Shown here one piece after another: positions 13,976 to 19,121 of a DNA stretch of 19,121 nt. The notes beneath the pieces were generated by a model. The model did no database searches. It saw nothing but the letters and a program-made list of their open reading frames with translations, and was not told the DNA's origin. The stretch spans positions 1 through 19,121 of the forward strand of contig CABQAA010000004.1 in the NCBI GenBank assembly GCA_902461995.1. The letters are read 5' to 3'. Origin of the DNA: an uncultured Oscillospiraceae bacterium. Lineage in GTDB: Bacteria; Bacillota; Clostridia; Oscillospirales; Acutalibacteraceae. How positions within the stretch are numbered: position 1 is the stretch's first letter; each line of letters begins with the position of its first letter. Made by a program: the position numbers and the translations under genes.

Positions 13976-14014
13976 TTAAAGAATGCATAGTATCCAACAA
14001 AGGGGGGGACTGCC

Positions 14015-14344
14015 TTGGATGTGCAGCGCAAAAAGGGGTTGCTCGAGATGTGCGTCCTCGCGGTGCTCAGCAAAGAGCCTTCCTACGGCTATAAAATCAT
14101 TGGGGATGTCTCGGCCTGCATTGAAATTTCCGAGTCGACCCTCTATCCGATTCTGAAGCGGCTGGAAACCGCGGGCTGTCTGACCACCTGTCCCCAGGAA
14201 CACAACGGCCGCCTGCGCAAATATTATCACATCACGCCCACGGGACGGGAGCGCATCACCGCTTTTCTAGAGGAGTGGGACGAAATGAAACAGGTATATG
14301 CCTTTGTACAGGAGGAGTCATCATGGAATTCACCACATTCTTGA
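14015..14344 (+). CDS. PadR-family transcriptional regulator
   Basis: A 109-residue winged-helix PadR protein (short, subfamily 2 type). Features: GLLEMCVLAVLSKEPSYGYKI (8-28), the recognition region STLYPILKRLE (41-51) and the wing GRLRKYYHITPTGRE (65-79). PadR dimers usually repress their own operon and respond to envelope or chemical stress. The start is TTG at 14015, preceded by AAAGGGGGG at 6-base spacing; there is no suitable nearby ATG. The end overlaps the DUF1700 gene by 22 bases, which indicates coupled translation. A consensus promoter with an overlapping palindrome lies directly upstream, fitting autoregulation. Confidence 0.93.
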   Translation: MDVQRKKGLLEMCVLAVLSKEPSYGYKIIGDVSACIEISESTLYPILKRLETAGCLTTCPQEHNGRLRKYYHITPTGRERITAFLEEWDEMKQVYAFVQEESSWNSPHS

Positions 14345-14964
14345 ACGCACTGGATGAGGCTCTCGCGGATCTGCCCCCCGAGGAACACGCCCGTATCCGA
14401 GACTTCTACAGTGAGCTGTATTATGACGCCGTGGAAAATGGAAAGTCCGAGGAGGACGCGGTTGCCGCGCTCGGCAGCATCCACGATATCCGGGAAAAGG
14501 CGCTCATGGATATCGGCCAGGCGGAAACCCTGCCCGACCCGCAGGCGGTGTACGCCCCGCCTCCCTATCCGTATATGGATCCGACGGCACCGCCCTACCC
14601 GCCCAAAAAATCCCGCGCCGGCAAGATCCTGTTCTGGACCCTGTTTCCCTTCATTCTGCTCATCGGCATCCCGCTGGCCGCGGCGGCCCTCGCGCTGTAT
14701 CTTTCGGTGTGGGTTGTCCTCGCCTCTCTGTGGGTCGTCGTGGCTTCTCTGGCGGTCGCGATGCTCTGGGGCGGCGTTTCCTCCGTTGTCATGATGGCGA
14801 CCTCGGTGCCCGCGGGCCTCTTTCAGCTCGGCACCGCGATTTTCGCGGGCGGATGCGGCGTACTGCTGGGCGTGGCCAGCCTGAAGCTCTGTGTGCTGTT
14901 TGCCAAGGCGACCGCCGCGCTTTGCCGGGGACTCGGATCCCTGTTTCATAAGAGGGAGTCCTAA
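14323..14964 (+). CDS. DUF1700 (HAAS-domain) membrane protein
   Basis: A 213-residue protein. Residues 1-65 are the HAAS/DUF1700 helical domain (MEFTTFLNALDEALADLPPEE ... RDFYSELYYDAVENGKSEEDAVAALGSIHDI); 66-98 is a Pro/Tyr-rich linker; 101-195 holds about three or four membrane spans. In the family these proteins are nearly always encoded after a PadR regulator and are thought to be its membrane-side partner; the HAAS domain may bind PadR. The ATG at 14323 has GGAGGAG at 5 bases. The longer in-frame start at 14275 lies deep in padR and is not favoured. Middle gene of a three-gene operon. Confidence 0.9.
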   Translation: MEFTTFLNALDEALADLPPEEHARIRDFYSELYYDAVENGKSEEDAVAALGSIHDIREKALMDIGQAETLPDPQAVYAPPPYPYMDPTAPPYPPKKSRAGKILFWTLFPFILLIGIPLAAAALALYLSVWVVLASLWVVVASLAVAMLWGGVSSVVMMATSVPAGLFQLGTAIFAGGCGVLLGVASLKLCVLFAKATAALCRGLGSLFHKRES

Positions 14965-15006
14965 CGGCTACATCGACGGGCCTGGCCCGGAAAGGATAGA
15001 TGCAAC

Positions 15007-16182
15007 ATGAAAAAGATCCATTGGGCGCTGATAACCGGCGGCGCTTTATGTGTATTCGGCCTGCTGTTGGGAGCGGCCGCGCTGGCGATAAACGGATTTG
15101 ATTTTATGAGGACGGTGACCACAATGAAATACGAACAGAAGACCGCCGCCTATGAAACCGCTTTGCTCGAGGGCATTGACATCGCGGCCGAGGATATGAA
15201 AATTGTCGTCTCCCCTTCCTCGGACGGGCAGGTGCATCTATCCTATTGGGAGTCGGCGGCGGATGTCGTCACCCTCGGCGTGAACAACGGCCGGCTCGAA
15301 TTCCGCCACAGCACCGAGGAATCCTGGCTTGATAATCTCATTCACGGCTTTTGGAACAGCCTTTCCAGGCTGCGCCATTATATCGAGGTCAAAATCCCGT
15401 CGGACTATACGGGGGCACTCTTGGTATCGAACGACAATGCCTCTCTTTCGGCCTCCGGCCTTTCCGCTCTTTCCACTGCGTCCTTCCAAGCTAAAAACGC
15501 CTCGCTGGAGTTATCCGATATCACCTCCCTGGGCGCTTTGACCGCGGAAACGACCAATGGGTCCCTGTCTCTTGACCGGGTATCCGCTGGCTCCGCCCGC
15601 GTCACCAACACCAACGCCCGCATCCGCCTGATCGACACCCATCTGGGTGACACCGTTCTGCAGACGGACAACGGCTCGGTCCTTCTGAGCAGCGTGACGG
15701 TCGGCAGTCTGACCGCCAAAACCAAAAATGCCTCTTTCGACGCCGAATCCCTGACTGGCACCGGCCGGGTGGAGCTGGAGACCACCAACGGATCCCTGAC
15801 CGCCATCGATGTCAAAACAGGCGGCGACCTCTCTCTAAAATCCAAAAATGGCAGCGTGCGCGCGACCAACTGCAGTTCGGCCGCTCTGATCGCCGGAACC
15901 AGCAACGGTAAAGTGGACCTGTCCCGCTGCAAAGCGGATCGGGTCGAAGGCGAAACCAGTAACTCCGCTTTGGAATTCGAACGCCTGGAATCCCTGGACA
16001 TCACCCTCTCTTCAAGCAACGGAGACGTCAAAGGATCGGTTCTCGGGCGAGAGGAAGACTACGTCATCGTAACCCGTACCACCAACGGCTCCAGCAATGT
16101 CACCGATCGGGTGGGGGATCTCCCCGGCCGACTGAACATCAGCACCACCAACGCGTCGATCCGCGTCAGCTTCGAATCGTAA
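15007..16182 (+). CDS. DUF4097 beta-strand-repeat protein, membrane anchored
   Basis: A 391-residue protein with an N-terminal membrane span (7-28) and an extracytoplasmic part. From residue 140 to the end it is made of about 13 short repeats of the form [TSK]-x-N-[GA]-S-[LVI], with the key asparagine at 144, 164, 184, 203, 222, 241, 261, 281, 300, 319, 338, 360 and 382, i.e. every 19-20 residues (22 for the last two). This is the DUF4097 pattern and predicts a parallel beta-helix or solenoid with an asparagine ladder. DUF4097 proteins commonly follow PadR and DUF1700 genes; an envelope-stress sensing or adhesin-like role is inferred. It starts 42 bases after DUF1700 and ends before a terminator. 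Confidence 0.92.
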   Translation: MKKIHWALITGGALCVFGLLLGAAALAINGFDFMRTVTTMKYEQKTAAYETALLEGIDIAAEDMKIVVSPSSDGQVHLSYWESAADVVTLGVNNGRLEFRHSTEESWLDNLIHGFWNSLSRLRHYIEVKIPSDYTGALLVSNDNASLSASGLSALSTASFQAKNASLELSDITSLGALTAETTNGSLSLDRVSAGSARVTNTNARIRLIDTHLGDTVLQTDNGSVLLSSVTVGSLTAKTKNASFDAESLTGTGRVELETTNGSLTAIDVKTGGDLSLKSKNGSVRATNCSSAALIAGTSNGKVDLSRCKADRVEGETSNSALEFERLESLDITLSSSNGDVKGSVLGREEDYVIVTRTTNGSSNVTDRVGDLPGRLNISTTNASIRVSFES

Positions 16183-16197
16183 TCCATCCGTTTGGCG

Positions 16198-16234
16198 GGT
16201 CCCCTGTCTTTGTACAGGGGGCCTTGCTCTTTTA
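16198..16234 (+). terminator. Terminator of the padR operon
   Basis: Stem GGTCCCCTGT (16198-16207) / ACAGGGGGCC (16214-16223) with one T-G wobble and loop CTTTGT, followed by TTGCTCTTTT. It separates the DUF4097 gene from the sigma factor gene. Confidence 0.88.
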
Positions 16235-16258
16235 CCAACGTTTTTCCCTTTTGCCGCC

Positions 16259-16312
16259 TCTCTGTTACAGAGACGGTGAGAAAGGGCGATGGTCCCGCCG
16301 TGCGCACGGCGG
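16259..16312 (+). promoter_or_regulatory. Leader of the sigma factor gene with two perfect palindromes
   Basis: Two perfect inverted repeats lie between the terminator and the sigma factor start: TCTCTGT-T-ACAGAGA (16259-16273) and the 18-base CCGCCGTGC-GCACGGCGG (16295-16312). The second would form a hairpin ending about 11 bases before the ribosome binding site if transcribed. They may be operators or an RNA structure affecting translation; no -10/-35 pair of sigma-A type is convincing here, which would fit an ECF-type self-promoter. Confidence 0.5.
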
Positions 16313-16338
16313 CCGCCGCCCCCAGAAGGAGGTGCCCT

Positions 16339-16866
16339 ATGGAGCAGACCGGAAATCAGGCGGAATTCCTTCGGCTGTACAACGCCTATTACAAGGCGGT
16401 ATATTATACCTCCCTGGGCATTCTGCATCAGCCTGACGCGGCCGCCGACTGTATGCAGGACACCTTCGCCGCCCTGTGGGATGCTTTGCGGAAAGAGGAA
16501 CGTATCCGGAACCCCGGCGCCTGGCTGATGACAGTCGCCCGGCATACCAGTCTGGGAGTGCTGCGCCGTCAGCGGAACCTGTCCCCGCTCGACGAACTGG
16601 GCGAGCTTCCTTCTCCCGACGACGATACCTCCCGGCTGCCGGAGGAGGACCTCTTCATCGCGCATCTTCTCAAAATCCTGCCCCCCGCCGAGCGGGATGT
16701 TTTTGTTCTCCACGTTCTGGGCGGTCTGCGTCTTTCCGCCATCGCCGCCGCAATGGATATGCCTCCCGCGACGGTGCGCTGGCGCTTCGCTTCTGCCCGC
16801 AAGTTGCTGAAAAAAGAACTTGAAAACATAGAACGGATGGAAAAACGGCAAATGGGATCCTCCTGA
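16339..16866 (+). CDS. ECF-type RNA polymerase sigma factor
   Basis: A 175-residue ECF sigma factor. Region 2 spans about 11-80 (LRLYNAYYKAVYYTSLG, DCMQDTFAALWDAL, RNPGAWLMTVARHTSLGVLRRQR), a variable acidic linker follows (81-105), and region 4 spans about 108-160 (LLKILPPAERDVFVLHVLGGL, then the helix-turn-helix SAIAAAMDMPPATVRWRFASARKLLKK). Such factors guide RNA polymerase to a small regulon, often including their own operon, and are held inactive by a membrane anti-sigma. The ATG at 16339 has AGAAGGAGGT at 5 bases, a near-perfect ribosome binding site; the open frame to 16192 covers the palindromic leader and is rejected. The next gene, 57 bases on, encodes a single-span membrane protein. 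Confidence 0.94.
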   Translation: MEQTGNQAEFLRLYNAYYKAVYYTSLGILHQPDAAADCMQDTFAALWDALRKEERIRNPGAWLMTVARHTSLGVLRRQRNLSPLDELGELPSPDDDTSRLPEEDLFIAHLLKILPPAERDVFVLHVLGGLRLSAIAAAMDMPPATVRWRFASARKLLKKELENIERMEKRQMGSS

Positions 16867-16923
16867 ATCTCCGGGTTCCAGTCCATCTTCTTCTCCTTCC
16901 CATTGAAAGGCAGGTGTCTTCTC

Positions 16924-19089
16924 ATGACATGGCGCTCTTTTCACTCCCTCTGCCGGAAACATGCAAAGCGTGTACCCTACCATCCCGAAGCCTTTTTACA
17001 GGATGCCCCCGCGAAACCGCCGTCTGTCTATTACCGGTTTGCCGCTCTGGCCGGGTCGGCCGCGGTTTTGGTCGTGGCGCTTGCGGCGGTGCTTCTGAGC
17101 AATCTGTTCCAGCCCACATTCGGGCCAGGCCCCGGATATGCGGAGGCTTCCTCCTCGAACGGCGCACTTCCCGCCGGCGTTGATCTCGCCGAACTCTATA
17201 CCTACCTTGCGGAGCTGTCCTATACCGATCAGGTGGTGGCGTTCGACGCTCGGACGCTTCCAGCCGCCGGACAGCTTCAGTACGCCAATCAGGTGTATCT
17301 GCGGGAACACGGCGCTTCGCTCCTGCAGGAGACAAACGATGGCTCGCCCACCACGTCCCTGCAGCCGGACGAGTCATCCGGAGAAGCGGGAACCGGATTC
17401 ATTCCGCTCTCCACCGCGCAGGCACTCCTGGACCGCCTGTTCGGCCCGAACGCCAAACAATTATCCGAACAGGAAACCATCGGTTCCTTTCTCTCCTGGC
17501 AGGACGGCCGGATCACCGCCATCGATCCCGACCGGTCCGTGAACGGGATCCTGTATGTCCGTTACAGCCGTTCGGCGGATCCGCAGGATTCCGAACAGAT
17601 AGAGAGTTCCCTTCTCACCGCTCCCCTGTTTTATTATATCGAGGATCTGAGCACCACAGAGGATGCGATCACGGTGAAAACCGCGGCTTTCGCCCCGGAC
17701 AGTCCGGACGCCTGGGAAACCCCCGTCGATCTCGAGAGCTATACCCGCCTTCAGTCCCAGCTGCGGAACCGGCGGCAGACCTGTGTGCCGATCAAGACGG
17801 CGCTTTATACCTTCGGTGTGGAAAACGGATCGCTCTACCTGGTCTCCTGCCGGGACACCGTCCCCGTGACGACAACGAGCACCTCCAGCACCAGCGGCAC
17901 GACAGAGTCGCCGTCCACCTGGGCCCCGCCCGGCTGGACCGGCCCCGGCGATCCGCCGCCCTTGAACGAACCCGTCAAGTGGCTGGGCCAAACCGATCCG
18001 GATCTCTTCATGCCGCTGTTAAAGGCCACCGCCCTGCTCGGCTCGTACAACACCCCGGTCACGTCGGAGGAAAAACAGCATGCCGTGCGCGGCCTGATCC
18101 CTTTTATTGAGGTCCCGTATATCGACCCCGAATGGAACATCCAGTCGGTGCCGGATGTGGAACGTGCTGCGTTATCCGAAAAACTGGGAATCCCCACGGG
18201 CTTGGTCGTATATGCCATGCCGTTTGATTCCCTGAACCTGTTGACCGGCCGTTATTTCGAAAATCTGCAGTACAACCGTGAGGATCTCTATCCGGCCTTC
18301 CGTGCCGATGCGGACGATACCCAGCTGGTCCTGGATGCCGATTCGGATACGGTTTATGTCGTGATCGGAGTTACAGGCGGCCGCAACGATGTGTTTGTTG
18401 TCGCCGATGAGCAGCAGCGGGAAACCGTCGTCCAGTACACCATCCTGTATATCGACGGCGCACAGAACGATGTTTACGCCCCCTATTACGCGGCAAACGG
18501 TTACGCGGCGTTACAACGATATTTCCTGAAAACGTATCGTTTTTGGGAGAATTCGCAGGTTCTGCATATGGATGTCGATTATCAATCGGGACAGCCCCGG
18601 CTCCTGTCCTTCCAGTATTCCGATATGCCGTTCGGCAAACAGAAGGTGCTGGTGGAATGGGCTTGGGAATTCATCCAGGTGGGATCGGCCGATCCCACCG
18701 CGTCCCGAGACGTCGCCGATGTGCGGGTATTTGACGCTATGACCCAACAGATCAAGGGCCTGTACAGCCTCTTCTTGACAGAGGATGGCGCCCCATCGGA
18801 CATTCAGTATGCGGAACTCATGGCCTGTATGACCCCGGAAACGCTCGAGGTACTGGAAAAACAGGGGATTCTGGAAAGCAAGGAGGACCAGTCCCTGCTC
18901 TATGTGTATGCAAACGACTGGAGCCGCGGAGTGGTTCTTTCCGCGACGGAAACGGGGTATAACACGTTTGACGTGGTCTTTATGGAACGGGACAGACTCG
19001 TCGGTACCTACCGCCGCTTCTCCTTGACCATGGTGCTTTGGTCTGACGGCGCCTACCACGTCGCCTCCCTGCCAAAGGAGATCAAGTAA
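16924..19089 (+). CDS. Large single-span membrane protein, possible anti-sigma partner
   Basis: A 721-residue protein with a short cytosolic N-terminus (1-38, basic), one membrane span (about 39-60) and a large extracytoplasmic part. The outer part appears to have a first domain (about 70-310), a Thr/Ser/Pro-rich linker (about 315-350), and a second large region ending in a roughly 120-residue NTF2/SnoaL-like-looking segment. I recognise no named family. Its place right after an ECF sigma gene and its topology fit a membrane anti-sigma or sensor, but the usual zinc-binding HxxxCxxC anti-sigma domain is not visible; only a C10 and H13/H20 cluster is present in the cytosolic tail. The ATG at 16924 follows AAAGGCAGGTG; a TTG at 16903 is an alternative. 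A hairpin follows at the window edge. Confidence 0.7.
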   Translation: MTWRSFHSLCRKHAKRVPYHPEAFLQDAPAKPPSVYYRFAALAGSAAVLVVALAAVLLSNLFQPTFGPGPGYAEASSSNGALPAGVDLAELYTYLAELSYTDQVVAFDARTLPAAGQLQYANQVYLREHGASLLQETNDGSPTTSLQPDESSGEAGTGFIPLSTAQALLDRLFGPNAKQLSEQETIGSFLSWQDGRITAIDPDRSVNGILYVRYSRSADPQDSEQIESSLLTAPLFYYIEDLSTTEDAITVKTAAFAPDSPDAWETPVDLESYTRLQSQLRNRRQTCVPIKTALYTFGVENGSLYLVSCRDTVPVTTTSTSSTSGTTESPSTWAPPGWTGPGDPPPLNEPVKWLGQTDPDLFMPLLKATALLGSYNTPVTSEEKQHAVRGLIPFIEVPYIDPEWNIQSVPDVERAALSEKLGIPTGLVVYAMPFDSLNLLTGRYFENLQYNREDLYPAFRADADDTQLVLDADSDTVYVVIGVTGGRNDVFVVADEQQRETVVQYTILYIDGAQNDVYAPYYAANGYAALQRYFLKTYRFWENSQVLHMDVDYQSGQPRLLSFQYSDMPFGKQKVLVEWAWEFIQVGSADPTASRDVADVRVFDAMTQQIKGLYSLFLTEDGAPSDIQYAELMACMTPETLEVLEKQGILESKEDQSLLYVYANDWSRGVVLSATETGYNTFDVVFMERDRLVGTYRRFSLTMVLWSDGAYHVASLPKEIK

Positions 19090-19098
19090 ACGAAACGC

Positions 19099-19121
19099 GC
19101 CCATGCCGACACGGCATGGGC
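19099..19121 (+). terminator. Terminator hairpin at window end (tail outside window)
   Basis: Perfect 10-bp stem GCCCATGCCG / CGGCATGGGC with loop ACA, starting 10 bases after the stop codon of the 721-aa gene. The T tract would lie just past the window end. Confidence 0.75.

Noticed and set aside
15405..16031. A 208-aa ORF on the minus strand opposite the DUF4097 gene.
   Set aside because: It is a shadow of the repetitive DUF4097 coding sequence, with no family resemblance, start signal or promoter.

Overview
The window looks like the chromosome-partitioning (near-origin) region of a fairly GC-rich member of the Clostridia, probably an Oscillospiraceae/Ruminococcaceae-type Firmicute. The pointers are the mnmE, mnmG, rsmG, noc-type parB, soj and spo0J gene set on one strand, two parS sites matching the Bacillus consensus, strong AGGAGG-type ribosome binding sites, several TTG starts, sigma-A promoters with 17-18 bp spacers, and typical clostridial families (DUF3048 lipoprotein, PadR-DUF1700-DUF4097 cassette, Imm5-like protein). 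The lineage is inferred from gene content, not from a phylogeny.

Layout. 1-1130 (minus): the start of spo0J (parB), cut by the window edge, a parS site, then soj (parA). 1160-1553: a soj promoter overlapped by a perfect palindrome, a divergent 65-aa conserved small protein, and a terminator hairpin with a second, perfectly symmetrical parS at its centre. 1570-3466 (minus): a degenerate nucleotidyltransferase (MNT) gene, a HEPN gene and a DUF3048 lipoprotein, probably one operon. 3471-3650 (plus): a complete tRNA-Arg(CCU) unit with promoter and terminator. 3727-6507 (plus): an Imm5-like protein, a SAM methyltransferase, an Fpg/Nei-like protein lacking the catalytic N-terminal proline, and the methionine sulfoxide reductase MsrA.

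6508-6953 is non-coding with one bidirectional terminator. 6954-10656 (minus): the mnmG-rsmG-noc run, with its promoter upstream of mnmG. 10783-12423 (plus): a small lipoprotein in AT-richer DNA, a possible 63-aa single-span protein and a multi-span membrane protein, lying between mnmG and mnmE. 12437-13887 (minus): mnmE and its promoter. 13932-16233 (plus): padR, DUF1700 and DUF4097 genes with an autoregulatory-looking operator. 16259-19121 (plus): an ECF sigma factor with a palindrome-rich leader, then a 721-aa single-span membrane protein that could be its anti-sigma partner.

How the genes fit together. The minus-strand backbone (MnmE/MnmG tRNA U34 modification, RsmG 16S rRNA methylation, Noc/Soj/Spo0J segregation) is the classic near-origin block, but it has been opened in two places: a roughly 5.4-kb block between noc and soj, and a roughly 1.9-kb block between mnmE and mnmG. 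The usual rpmH-rnpA-yidC-jag genes do not appear to the right of mnmE within the window. The inserted genes are mostly envelope, stress or defence-like functions with their own promoters and terminators. I see no transposase, integrase, CRISPR array or rRNA. The most unusual items are the parS inside a terminator, the HEPN partner with a dead-looking nucleotidyltransferase, the proline-less Fpg homologue and the 13-rung asparagine ladder in the DUF4097 protein.
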